From: G965207125 sp965207125
GTDB taxonomy: Bacteria; Pseudomonadota; Alphaproteobacteria; Puniceispirillales; UBA1172
Length of the DNA stretch: 64,000 bases
Assembly: GCA_965207125.1 (NCBI GenBank)
Contig: OZ242263.1
Location: forward strand, 1,240,001 to 1,304,000
Direction: 5' to 3'
The translations under genes were made by a program, and so were the position numbers. Shown piece by piece: positions 25,135 to 33,750 of this stretch. Under the pieces are notes generated by a model. It had not been told where the DNA came from. It ran no database searches and saw only the letters and a program-made list of their open reading frames with translations. How positions within the stretch are numbered: position 1 is the stretch's first letter; each line of letters starts with the position of its first letter.

Positions 25135-26382
25135 ATGATGGAAGAAACCAGGCGAGTTGTAATTACGGGTGTTGGCATCGTCTCATCGATCGGTACTAAT
25201 ATAGACGAGGTAACATCGTCTTTGCGGGCTGGTAAATCAGGGATTGTTTTCGCGCCAGATTATGCCGAATTGGGTTTTCGCAGTCATGTTCACGGTACAG
25301 TCAAACTTGATCTTGATGAGTGCGTAGACCGCAAGCGCCGCAGATTCATGGGGGACGGTGCGGCTTACGCGACACTCGCCATGGAACAGGCTGTCGCTGA
25401 TTCGGGTTTGGAATCAAGCGATATATCAAACCCACGGACTGGCTTGATCGCGGGTTCAGGAGGCCCTTCGACATATAATCTAATGACTGCAATGGACACC
25501 ACCCGCGACAAAGGGCCTAAGCGGATCGGGCCTTATATGGTGCCGCGCTGCATGTCCTCGAGCATTTCAGCCTGTATTGCGACTTTTTACGCAATAAAGG
25601 GGGTTAATTATTCTATTTCTTCAGCGTGCTCCACTAGCGCGCATTGCATCACCACCGGAGCAGACGCGATCAGAGCAGGCCAGCAGGATATTATTTTTGC
25701 GGGCGGTGGGGAGGAATTGCATTGGACGTTATCGGTGCTCTTTGACGCTATGGGGGCGTTATCATCAGGATATAATGATGCGCCCACCCGCGCATCTCGT
25801 CCTTATGACAAGGGCAGAGACGGTTTCGTGATCGCGGGCGGTGGCGGAATGGTGGTTCTTGAAGAACTCTCGCGTGCTAAGGCGCGCGGCGCTAAAGTCT
25901 ATGGCGAAATTGTCGGCTATGGGGTTAATTCGGACGGGTATGATATGGTGGCTCCGTCAGGCGAGGGCGCGGTGAGGTGTATGAATCTGGCGCTTGGCGG
26001 TTTTAACAGCAAGGGCCTTGATAGGGATGTCGATTACATAAATACCCATGGCACCAGCACCCCCATAGGTGACATTACCGAGCTAGACGCGATCAGGACA
26101 GTTTTTGGCAAACAGAACGCCACGCCGGTGATTTCATCGACCAAATCCCTTACCGGCCATTCGCTTGGTGCAACCAGTGTACAAGAGGCGATTTACACAT
26201 TGATCATGATGCGTGATGGTTTCGTTGCGGGGAACGCTAATCTTGAAAATCCAGATGAAGGCGTAGGGGCCTTAGAGATTCCACCAATAGCAGTAGATCG
26301 CTCCATCTCGCTCGCGCTCAGCAATTCTTTTGGCTTTGGCGGCACAAACGCAACTCTCGCGTTGCAACGCTACCCGATGTGA
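25135..26382 (+). CDS. fabB: Beta-ketoacyl-ACP synthase I FabB
   Basis: KAS I of 415 residues, which elongates saturated and cis-unsaturated acyl-ACPs. The active-site Cys is in SISSACSTSAHC and the catalytic His residues are in NTHGTSTPIGD and STKSLTGHSLGA, with the SNSFGFGGTNA C-terminal block. Tandem ATGs at 25135 and 25138 follow AGAAGGG. It lies 36 bp after fabA and 10 bp before fabI, in the same operon. Confidence 0.96.
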   Translation: MMEETRRVVITGVGIVSSIGTNIDEVTSSLRAGKSGIVFAPDYAELGFRSHVHGTVKLDLDECVDRKRRRFMGDGAAYATLAMEQAVADSGLESSDISNPRTGLIAGSGGPSTYNLMTAMDTTRDKGPKRIGPYMVPRCMSSSISACIATFYAIKGVNYSISSACSTSAHCITTGADAIRAGQQDIIFAGGGEELHWTLSVLFDAMGALSSGYNDAPTRASRPYDKGRDGFVIAGGGGMVVLEELSRAKARGAKVYGEIVGYGVNSDGYDMVAPSGEGAVRCMNLALGGFNSKGLDRDVDYINTHGTSTPIGDITELDAIRTVFGKQNATPVISSTKSLTGHSLGATSVQEAIYTLIMMRDGFVAGNANLENPDEGVGALEIPPIAVDRSISLALSNSFGFGGTNATLALQRYPM

Positions 26383-26392
26383 AGGCCAAGTA

Positions 26393-27181
26393 ATGCTTCT
26401 TAGAGGAAAAAAAGGGCTAATTATGGGTGTCGCTAATGATCACTCGATCGCTTATGGCATCGCAAAAGCAGTAGCAGCAGCGGGGGCGGAGCTGGCCTTC
26501 ACTTGCCAGAATGAAATGATGGAAAAACGGGTCGTCCCGATGGCCGAGGGATTGGGCTCATCGATAGTGATTCCGTGTGATGTCTCCAAAGAAGGCGCTA
26601 TAGATGCGATGGGTGCTGAATTAACCAAGCACTGGAGCGCGGTAGATTTCGTGATCCACGCAATCGCTTTTGCCGATAAAAATGAATTAAAAGGCGCGTA
26701 TCTCAACACCTCGCGTGATAATTTCCGCACTTCGATGCTGGTGTCATGTTATTCGCTAACTGAGTTAGCACGCACCATGCGCCCTCTCCTATGTGAGAAC
26801 GGGGGCGGTTCGATGGTGACCTTAACCTACCTCGGTTCAAGCCGAGTTACCTCCAACTATAACGTGATGGGGGTCGCTAAAGCCGCGCTCGAGGCGTCGG
26901 TGCGTTATCTCGCTGTCGATCTTGGCAATGATAACATCCGAGTCAACGCGATTTCAGCTGGTCCTGTAAAAACATTGTCAGGAGCCGCCATCAGAGGGGC
27001 GCGCCATGTTTTCCAACATAGTGAAAAACACGCCCTGCTGAGGCATAACCCTGATATGGATGAAGTCGGCAAGGCCGGTCTTTATCTGGCGTCGGATTTA
27101 TCGTCAGGTGTGACTGGTGAGATTCATTATGTCGACGGCGGCTATCACCACGTGGGTGTGCCGCCGCACGACGAATCTTAA
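26393..27181 (+). CDS. fabI: Enoyl-ACP reductase FabI
   Basis: NADH-dependent enoyl-ACP reductase of 262 residues, catalysing the last step of each elongation cycle. It begins MLLRGKKGLIMGVANDHSIA, with the SDR-type cofactor loop. The catalytic Tyr-x6-Lys is in NYNVMGVAKAALEASVRYLA, and SAGPVKTLSGAAI precedes the substrate-binding lobe. The start at 26393 has GAAGG upstream, 10 bp after the fabB stop; the frame extends into fabB but that part is not FabI-like. It converges on pnp with a 12-bp gap and no terminator I can see. Confidence 0.97.
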   Translation: MLLRGKKGLIMGVANDHSIAYGIAKAVAAAGAELAFTCQNEMMEKRVVPMAEGLGSSIVIPCDVSKEGAIDAMGAELTKHWSAVDFVIHAIAFADKNELKGAYLNTSRDNFRTSMLVSCYSLTELARTMRPLLCENGGGSMVTLTYLGSSRVTSNYNVMGVAKAALEASVRYLAVDLGNDNIRVNAISAGPVKTLSGAAIRGARHVFQHSEKHALLRHNPDMDEVGKAGLYLASDLSSGVTGEIHYVDGGYHHVGVPPHDES

Positions 27182-27193
27182 CGCCTTAAGCGA

Positions 27194-29293
27194 TTAACGT
27201 CCGATTTCTTCACCAGTTTTTTGATCAACACGGCGCATCGACAATTTGATTTTGCCTCGATCATCAAAGCCGATCACTTTGACTTTGACCGTATCGCCTT
27301 CCTTGACTATGTCTGTGGTTTTATTGGTACGACCGTTCTGCAGTTCTGAGATATGAACCAGCCCGTCTTTTGCACCCATAAAATTGACAAAAGCACCAAA
27401 ATCGACAGTCTTAACGACTTTGCCTGTATAAATGGCGTTGAGTTCGGGCTCTGCGACAATATTGCGGATTTTCTGAAACGCGGCTTCGCTCGCTTCGGTA
27501 TCGGCCGCGGCGATTTTGATCGTCCCGTCATCCTCTATATCGATCTTAGCGCCAGTTTGCTCACAAATTTCACGAATGACTTTCCCGCCAGTGCCGATAA
27601 CATCTCTGATTTTATCGACCGGAACTGTCATCGTGGTGATTTTTGGAGCGGAGTCAGCGAGGGACTCTCTGGCACTAGCAAGAGCTTTATTCATCTCTTC
27701 CAAGATATGCAGGCGTCCTTCTTTAGCTTGAGCCAAGGCTTGATCCATAATCTCGCGCGTGATCGAGGTGATCTTAATATCCATTTGCAAGGCTGTGATT
27801 CCCTCAGCTGTTCCAGCAACTTTGAAATCCATATCGCCGAGATGATCTTCATCACCAAGGATATCTGACAGCACCGCGAATTTATCGCCTTCTTTAATCA
27901 GCCCCATCGCAATTCCTGAGACAGGTCTAGCGAGTGATACGCCAGCGTCCATCATGGCAAGAGATGTACCGCAAACAGTCGCCATCGATGACGAACCGTT
28001 CGATTCGGTAATCTCAGACACGACCCTAATGGTATAGGGAAAGTCGTCTTTTGCAGGTCTGACGGGATTGATAGCACGCCACGCGAGTTTACCATGTCCA
28101 ATCTCTCGGCGTCCAGGTGAACCGACACGTCCTGCTTCACCCACTGAGTATGGTGGAAAATTGTAATGAAGCATGAAATTAGCACGATATTCACCGTCAA
28201 GGGCATCAACGATCTGTTCATCTTGGCCTGTGCCGAGGGTTGCGACCACAAGCGCTTGTGTTTCACCACGCGTAAAAAGAGCCGATCCATGTGCACGAGG
28301 CAAAATGCCAGCTTCGGCGATGATTGGTCTCACGGTGCTAAGGTCACGGCCGTCTATCCGCTTACCTGATTTGAGGATATTGCCACGTACGATATCCGCT
28401 TCCATGGTTTTAAAGGCTTCCTTGGCGAGGGTGACATCAGTGTCCTCATCGAGGGCGTCCATCGCATCAGATTTAACTACGGCAATCGCTTCCTGTCTTT
28501 TGCTTTTCTCAACGGTAGCGTAAGCTTTGACGAGTGGTTTCTCGAAACCTTTAAGCGTTTTCTTGACGGCCTCAGCTTCCTTAGGTGCGTCAGGTAAAGG
28601 CCGGGGATCTTTAGCAGCAACTTCAGCCAGTGCGATAATACCATCGATTACGGTTTGCATAGCGTCATGCCCGAAAGACACTGCGCCAAGCATTGTTTCT
28701 TCATCGAGTTCATGCGCTTCCGATTCGACCATCAGCACGCCTTCACGGGTACCGGCGACCACGAGATCTAGTTTGCTGTTAGTCATCTCATCTGTAGTTG
28801 GGTTAAGGGCATATTTGCCATCGATAAACCCGACTCTAGCAGCACCAATGGGGCCGAAAAAGGGAATCCCTGAAATGGTCAAAGCGGCGGACGCGCCGAG
28901 CAAAGCGACGATATCAGGGTCATTGTTAAGGTCATGCGACAGAACTGTCGCGATCACTTGAGTCTCGCATCTGAACTGGGGAGGAAAAAGAGGTCTAATT
29001 GGTCTGTCGATCAGGCGCGATACGAGGGTTTCTTTCTCGCTTGGGCGGCCTTCACGCTTAAAAAATCCACCGGGGATTTTTCCAGCGGCAAATGTTTTTT
29101 CCTGATAATTGACGGTGAGAGGAAAGAAATCTTGCCCTGGCTTGGCTGTATGGGCCGCAACTGCGGTGCATAAAACAGTGGTTTCACCGATACTGACAAG
29201 AACTGCACCATCGGCTTGGCGAGCGATTCGTCCGGTTTCGAAGGTGACGGTTTTACCACCCCACTCAATTTCTTTTTTAAAAACCTTGAACAT
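27194..29293 (-). CDS. pnp: Polynucleotide phosphorylase
   Basis: 3'-5' phosphorolytic exoribonuclease of 699 residues. Two RNase PH cores are separated by an all-helical linker; the second core has the GSPGRREIGHGKLAWRA block. A KH domain (IRDVIGTGGKVIREICEQTG) and an S1 domain (YTGKVVKTVDFGAFVNF) follow at the C-terminus. Acts in mRNA decay and RNA quality control, often in a degradosome. GGAG precedes the start at 29293. It lies downstream of rpsO, the classical arrangement, with a leader of about 215 nt from the predicted promoter. Confidence 0.98.
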   Translation of the reverse strand: MFKVFKKEIEWGGKTVTFETGRIARQADGAVLVSIGETTVLCTAVAAHTAKPGQDFFPLTVNYQEKTFAAGKIPGGFFKREGRPSEKETLVSRLIDRPIRPLFPPQFRCETQVIATVLSHDLNNDPDIVALLGASAALTISGIPFFGPIGAARVGFIDGKYALNPTTDEMTNSKLDLVVAGTREGVLMVESEAHELDEETMLGAVSFGHDAMQTVIDGIIALAEVAAKDPRPLPDAPKEAEAVKKTLKGFEKPLVKAYATVEKSKRQEAIAVVKSDAMDALDEDTDVTLAKEAFKTMEADIVRGNILKSGKRIDGRDLSTVRPIIAEAGILPRAHGSALFTRGETQALVVATLGTGQDEQIVDALDGEYRANFMLHYNFPPYSVGEAGRVGSPGRREIGHGKLAWRAINPVRPAKDDFPYTIRVVSEITESNGSSSMATVCGTSLAMMDAGVSLARPVSGIAMGLIKEGDKFAVLSDILGDEDHLGDMDFKVAGTAEGITALQMDIKITSITREIMDQALAQAKEGRLHILEEMNKALASARESLADSAPKITTMTVPVDKIRDVIGTGGKVIREICEQTGAKIDIEDDGTIKIAAADTEASEAAFQKIRNIVAEPELNAIYTGKVVKTVDFGAFVNFMGAKDGLVHISELQNGRTNKTTDIVKEGDTVKVKVIGFDDRGKIKLSMRRVDQKTGEEIGR

Positions 29294-29508
29294 AATTATG
29301 TTACTCCATAAGCGGTTTTTACCGTCTTACCGGTCAGAAACGCGCGTTTTCGTTGATGATTTCGATGGGAAAAGATGCGAGGCAAGATGTGCGGTGGATA
29401 AAATTAAACCCACTATAGTCTTGATCGCGATGATTCTCGAGAATTTTCCTCGTTCGGCAACGGCGTATTCCAATGCCCCTGACCTTTTTTCCATCGATAT
29501 TCAAGTTT

Positions 29509-29537
29509 TACATAGAGACATCTTTAATAGATGTCAA
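29509..29537 (-). promoter_or_regulatory. Putative pnp promoter with internal hairpin
   Basis: On the minus strand, TTGACA (29532-29537, perfect -35) and TATGTA (29509-29514) are spaced by 17 bp. A 7-bp inverted repeat GACATCT...AGATGTC (29517-29535) lies across the -35 and spacer. In readthrough rpsO-pnp RNA this could fold as a hairpin, at the position where E. coli has an RNase III processing site; that parallel is an inference. Confidence 0.45.
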
Positions 29538-29562
29538 GTGCCATCCAGATAAAAAGAATTCG

Positions 29563-29832
29563 CTAACGACGAAGTCCTAATTGGGCGATCAGATCCTTAT
29601 AGCTATCTTGACTTTTTCGCTTGATATAATCAAGCAAATGGCGACGTTTACCAACCATAGTCAGTAGCCCTCTGCGTGAGCCGAAATCATGTTTATGGGT
29701 TTTCATGTGTTCGGTAAGATTATTGATTCTTTCAGTCAGGATCGCGACCTGCACTTTAGCGTTACCGCTATCGTTCTCATTCGCGCCGAAATTGGCGACA
29801 AGGTCTCGCTTGTTATCTTTGGTTATCGACAT
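29563..29832 (-). CDS. rpsO: 30S ribosomal protein S15
   Basis: S15 of 89 residues, a primary 16S rRNA binding protein. Typical blocks are GSAKVQVAILTERINNLTEH in altered form (GNAKVQVAILTERINNLTEH), MKTHKHDFGSRRGLLTMVGKR and RRHLLDYIKRK. The start at 29832 has GAAGGAG inside the 3' end of truB, which it overlaps by 20 bp, suggesting coupling. Confidence 0.98.
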   Translation of the reverse strand: MSITKDNKRDLVANFGANENDSGNAKVQVAILTERINNLTEHMKTHKHDFGSRRGLLTMVGKRRHLLDYIKRKSQDSYKDLIAQLGLRR

Positions 29833-30787
29833 GTGTTTCTCCTTCGATCGTCGTGGCGTCTGCCAGATTAAAAACCTTTACTGGTTGTCCTTTGCCCTGG
29901 CTTACACGGATTAGCGCGACTGGCGTGTTTCGCGCGACTCCAAGAATTAAGAGTTGGTCAGCATCAGCAGACACATCGATCTGTCGTCCGCATCGCAACC
30001 CGTTCGCCTGTTCGTCGCTAATCGGCACGGCTAGAATATCACCAAGCGCCGCCTCAAGCGGTAATAGCATTCGGCGAGCGGCAACATTATCACCGATTTC
30101 TGTTGGAAAATCCAGCGAAAAAGCAGTCTTTAAATCAAAAGGGCCAACACGCAGTCGCCGCAAGGCTGAAACATGGGCCGCCGATGCCGCAGCGCGGGCG
30201 ATATCACGGGCCAGCGCGCGAATATAAGCGCCTTTGCCCGTTGTAGCTTTGAGAACACTTTGCTTTTCATCATGGTCTAGCAATTCAAGATGATGAATAG
30301 TAATTTTTCTCGGCTGAAGTTCGACCGATTGATTTCGCCGCGCCAGATCATACGCACGGCGCCCATCTACCTTAATCGCTGAAAATTTTGGCGGCTTCTG
30401 ATCGATTTCGCCGATAAAACGTGGGATGAGCGATAGAATTTCCTCGCGGCTAGGGCGCTTGTCGCTAGTCGTGGTGACCTCGCCTTCAATGTCATCAGTG
30501 GTGGTTTCCGTGCCCCAAGTAAGGGTGAAAAGATAATCTTTGCTCGCATCCATCAGATAGGGGACGGTTTTTGTAGCTTCGCCCAAAGCAAGAGGGAGCA
30601 CGCCAGTTGCTTCGGGATCGAGAGTTCCGCCATGGCCAATTTTTGCAACATTGAAATGGCGTCTTACCATTTGAGTTGCGGCTGATGAGGTTATACCTTG
30701 AGGTTTATCGAGAACAAGCCAGCCATCGATCTTCTGCCGTGATGTTTTTACGGTCATTTTATCACTATTCGATTTTGTCGATGTCAT
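29813..30787 (-). CDS. truB: tRNA pseudouridine-55 synthase
   Basis: TruB of 324 residues, modifying U55 in the T-loop of tRNAs. The catalytic Asp is D57 in GHGGTLDPEATGVLPLALGEATK, and the opening DGWLVLDKPQGITSS is typical. The C-terminal domain resembles a small PUA-like unit. The start at 30787 overlaps rbfA by 23 bp; a second ATG at 30757 would leave a 7-bp gap and is also possible. Part of the rimP-nusA-infB-rbfA-truB-rpsO series. Confidence 0.96.
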   Translation of the reverse strand: MTSTKSNSDKMTVKTSRQKIDGWLVLDKPQGITSSAATQMVRRHFNVAKIGHGGTLDPEATGVLPLALGEATKTVPYLMDASKDYLFTLTWGTETTTDDIEGEVTTTSDKRPSREEILSLIPRFIGEIDQKPPKFSAIKVDGRRAYDLARRNQSVELQPRKITIHHLELLDHDEKQSVLKATTGKGAYIRALARDIARAAASAAHVSALRRLRVGPFDLKTAFSLDFPTEIGDNVAARRMLLPLEAALGDILAVPISDEQANGLRCGRQIDVSADADQLLILGVARNTPVALIRVSQGKGQPVKVFNLADATTIEGETHVDNQR

Positions 30788-31166
30788 GCTTGTTGCGCTC
30801 GATCAAAGACGCAACTCTGCCTGCGACCTCAAAACTGGTATCGAGGAAAAACCGCAGTTTTGGCGAACGTTTGGTGGTGAGTTGCTGGGCCAGCTGATGC
30901 TGGAGCTTAGGCGCGATTCGCGCCATCGCCGCTAGGGCTTTGTCAGGATCATGCCCCCCTAAAGGCACGCAATAAACCCGCGCAGCGCTGAAATCGGGAT
31001 TGACCATTACTTCAGAAATGGTGACCGATACGTCAGCAAAGTCAGGGTCATAAAAATCATCACGCACGAGGGCCCGCGATAAAATATGCCGTATTTCCTC
31101 ACCGACCTTGAGTTGGCGTTGCGACCGGATAGTTTTTTTTGCTGGCGCGTTATGATCGTGGCGCAT
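30765..31166 (-). CDS. rbfA: Ribosome-binding factor A
   Basis: KH-type cold-shock factor of 133 residues that assists 16S rRNA 5'-end maturation of the 30S subunit. It has the patterns KVGEEIRHILSRAL, VSEVMVNPDFSAARVYC in similar form (VTISEVMVNPDFSAARVYC), and KLRFFLDTSFEVAGRV. The start at 31166 has AAGAGA upstream. It lies 17 bp after infB and overlaps truB. Confidence 0.95.
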   Translation of the reverse strand: MRHDHNAPAKKTIRSQRQLKVGEEIRHILSRALVRDDFYDPDFADVSVTISEVMVNPDFSAARVYCVPLGGHDPDKALAAMARIAPKLQHQLAQQLTTKRSPKLRFFLDTSFEVAGRVASLIERNKHDIDKIE

Positions 31167-31183
31167 GGCTTGAATCTCTTGAA

Positions 31184-33658
31184 TTAAAGCGTTCTTTCGC
31201 GTGTTTCGACCTCAAAACACTCGATGACATCGCTTTCCCTCAGATCATGATAATCTTCAAACGCCATTCCACATTCTTGGCCTTCACGGACATCTTTGAC
31301 TTCATCCTTAAAGCGTTTCAGCGTTTTAAGACTCCCCTGATGGATAACGATATTATCTCTTAAAAGCCTCACTTTACAGCCTCGCTTGATGAGGCCTTCG
31401 GTGACAAGACAACCTGCAATATTGCCAATTTTAGAGATATTAAAGACTTGCCTAACCTCAGCATAACCGATGAATGTCTCAATATTATCAGGCGATAGAA
31501 GCCCGCTCATAGCGGTTTTGATATCATCAATCAATTCATAGATAATTGAATGATATCGGATTTCGATATTATCGCGTTTGGCGCGGTTTCTGGCTTGAGG
31601 ATTAGCACGGACATTAAAAGCAACCACGATTCCTTGTGAGGCGTCGGCAAGACTGATGTCAGATTCGTTGACCGCACCAACACCAGCAGTGAGAATCTGC
31701 ACTTTAACCTGATCGGTTCCGAGTCTCTCGACCGCCGATTTAATCGCCTCGAGCGATCCATGAACATCGGTTTTGATGACAAGTGGTAGCTCTCTTGCTT
31801 CACCGGCGGCGAGTGCTGATAGCATCTGCTCAACCGAACCTCTCGTGCTAAGCGAATTTTCTTTTTGGCGAATTTTGTGACGCCTGTAATCGGCGACTTC
31901 ACGCGCACGCGCCTCACTATCGACAACGGTAAGAATATCCCCCGCCATAGGCGTGCCATTTAGCCCAAGTACCTCAACCGCAATGCCAGGCGTTGCGGCG
32001 ATAACTGCCTCACCTCGATCGTCATGCAAGGCGCGAACGCGTCCGGTTTCAGCCCCGACCACAAAGATATCGCCCCCTGTAAGAGTTCCTCGGGTGAGCA
32101 ATACCGTCACGACCGACCCTAATCCACGCTCAAGGCGTGCTTCAATGACTGCGGCTTCGGCAGGACAGTCAGGATTGGCTTTGAGTTCAAGCAATTCCGC
32201 CTGCAACGTAAGGGCCTCCATCAGCTTATCTATTCCCTCACCGGTGGCCGCGGCAACATTAATACACAGAACATCACCACCAAATTCTTCGGTGATAATA
32301 TCGTGGCTCAACAGATCGCTCCGCACACGAGTAGGATCAGCAGCAGGTTTATCGCATTTATTGACAGCAACCACGATGGGGCATTTGGCGGCGCGGGCAT
32401 GGTTGATGGCCTCGATGGTTTGTTCCATGATTCCGTCATCAGCCGCGACTACGAGCACGACAATATCGGTGATATGTGCACCGCGCTTGCGCATTTCGGT
32501 AAAAGCTTCATGACCCGGTGTATCGATAAAGGTCATGATGTTTCCATCAGAAGAGGTGATTTTATACGCGCCAATATGCTGGGTGATACCGCCTGATTCG
32601 CTTTTGGCAACATCGGCATTTCTGATCGCATCAAGTAGCGAGGTTTTGCCGTGATCGACATGCCCCATTACGGTGATAACTGGCGGCCTTTGCTTCAACG
32701 ATTTTAGATCATCGGCGGCGTGATCGGTGATGATATCGACATCAGCCTCTGAGACTCGATGAGGTTTATGCCCCATTTCAAGAACGATCACCTCGGCGGT
32801 TTCAGTATCGATCGTCTGGGTGACGGTCGCCATGATTCCCAATTTCATCAATTTTTTGATAACATCGGCCGCACGTTCTGCCATCCGGTGTGATAATTCC
32901 TGAACGGTGATGACATCGGGAATGGTAACATCCCGCACCTGCTTGACTTTAGGCTGATCTGTACCGACACGCTGTCTTGCTTTTTCACGTTCTCTCGCAC
33001 GGCGCACTGAGGCAAGCGAGCGTTGCCGCATGCGATCATCGCCGTCAAGAGCTTCGGTAATGGTTATTTTACCACGGCGTTTTTCAGGTTCTTGCGTGCG
33101 CCTTGCTGGGGTCTTTTTCGGCGTATCAGCGACCTCACGGCGGCGTCCAGAAGTGCGGCCGCCGACATCACCCTCATTGATAACCGGTGCAACGGTTTTC
33201 TTGTCAGCAAGCTTTCGCGACTCAGGTGGTGTCGGCCCAGACTGATCATCTGCCGCCAGAGGTTCTGCCTTATCGATATCAGACCCAACAGTATCAGTTG
33301 CGGTTTTTTCAGTATCGAAAACCTCATCTTTACGCACGCGCGCCTTAGAAGGTTGAGGTTTTAAGTCTTCTATTACCGCGCGTTTACGGGCCGCTTCGCG
33401 TGCGGCGATTTCAGCGCCTGTTAGTTCCCCACTATTTTCGGGCGGTGTTGGAGTCGGTGGGGGCGGCGGAGGGGCGCTGCTCCGACGCCGTGTGCTTCGA
33501 TTGTGAACCACCTGAACGCCAGCACCAGATCTATTGCGGGCGATTTGCCCACCGCGCAAGCCGATAGGTGGGCGGGGCTGCGTATCAGCGGTGGCTGGAA
33601 CATTCACCCGGCCGCCAAGGCTAAGGGTCGATTTCTTTTTTTCTTGCTGATCACTCAT
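31184..33658 (-). CDS. infB: Translation initiation factor IF-2
   Basis: IF-2 of 824 residues, the GTPase that brings initiator fMet-tRNA to the 30S subunit. The first 230 residues are low-complexity and charged, with a run of prolines after STRRRSSA. Then comes an IF2-N module (VQELSHRMAERAADVIKKLM). The G domain has VMGHVDHGKTSLLDAI near 328, IDTPGHEAF and NKCDKP, followed by domains II-IV. It follows nusA with a 92-bp gap. The small ylxR gene usually found between nusA and infB is missing. Confidence 0.98.
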   Translation of the reverse strand: MSDQQEKKKSTLSLGGRVNVPATADTQPRPPIGLRGGQIARNRSGAGVQVVHNRSTRRRSSAPPPPPPTPTPPENSGELTGAEIAAREAARKRAVIEDLKPQPSKARVRKDEVFDTEKTATDTVGSDIDKAEPLAADDQSGPTPPESRKLADKKTVAPVINEGDVGGRTSGRRREVADTPKKTPARRTQEPEKRRGKITITEALDGDDRMRQRSLASVRRAREREKARQRVGTDQPKVKQVRDVTIPDVITVQELSHRMAERAADVIKKLMKLGIMATVTQTIDTETAEVIVLEMGHKPHRVSEADVDIITDHAADDLKSLKQRPPVITVMGHVDHGKTSLLDAIRNADVAKSESGGITQHIGAYKITSSDGNIMTFIDTPGHEAFTEMRKRGAHITDIVVLVVAADDGIMEQTIEAINHARAAKCPIVVAVNKCDKPAADPTRVRSDLLSHDIITEEFGGDVLCINVAAATGEGIDKLMEALTLQAELLELKANPDCPAEAAVIEARLERGLGSVVTVLLTRGTLTGGDIFVVGAETGRVRALHDDRGEAVIAATPGIAVEVLGLNGTPMAGDILTVVDSEARAREVADYRRHKIRQKENSLSTRGSVEQMLSALAAGEARELPLVIKTDVHGSLEAIKSAVERLGTDQVKVQILTAGVGAVNESDISLADASQGIVVAFNVRANPQARNRAKRDNIEIRYHSIIYELIDDIKTAMSGLLSPDNIETFIGYAEVRQVFNISKIGNIAGCLVTEGLIKRGCKVRLLRDNIVIHQGSLKTLKRFKDEVKDVREGQECGMAFEDYHDLRESDVIECFEVETRERTL

Positions 33659-33750
33659 GCTTTGCGATTCTTTTGCTACCGGTTTTTACTCTACCACGAT
33701 CTACACCCTAACGTCAGGGTCTGGCAAGTAATAGTCCATAAAGGCTATTT

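Noticed and set aside
28527..28961. Long plus-strand frame (144 codons) opposite pnp, and similar antisense frames opposite murJ, glnD, gyrB and infB.
   Set aside because: Each lies inside a well-supported gene on the other strand and has no family features; they are shadows of coding bias.
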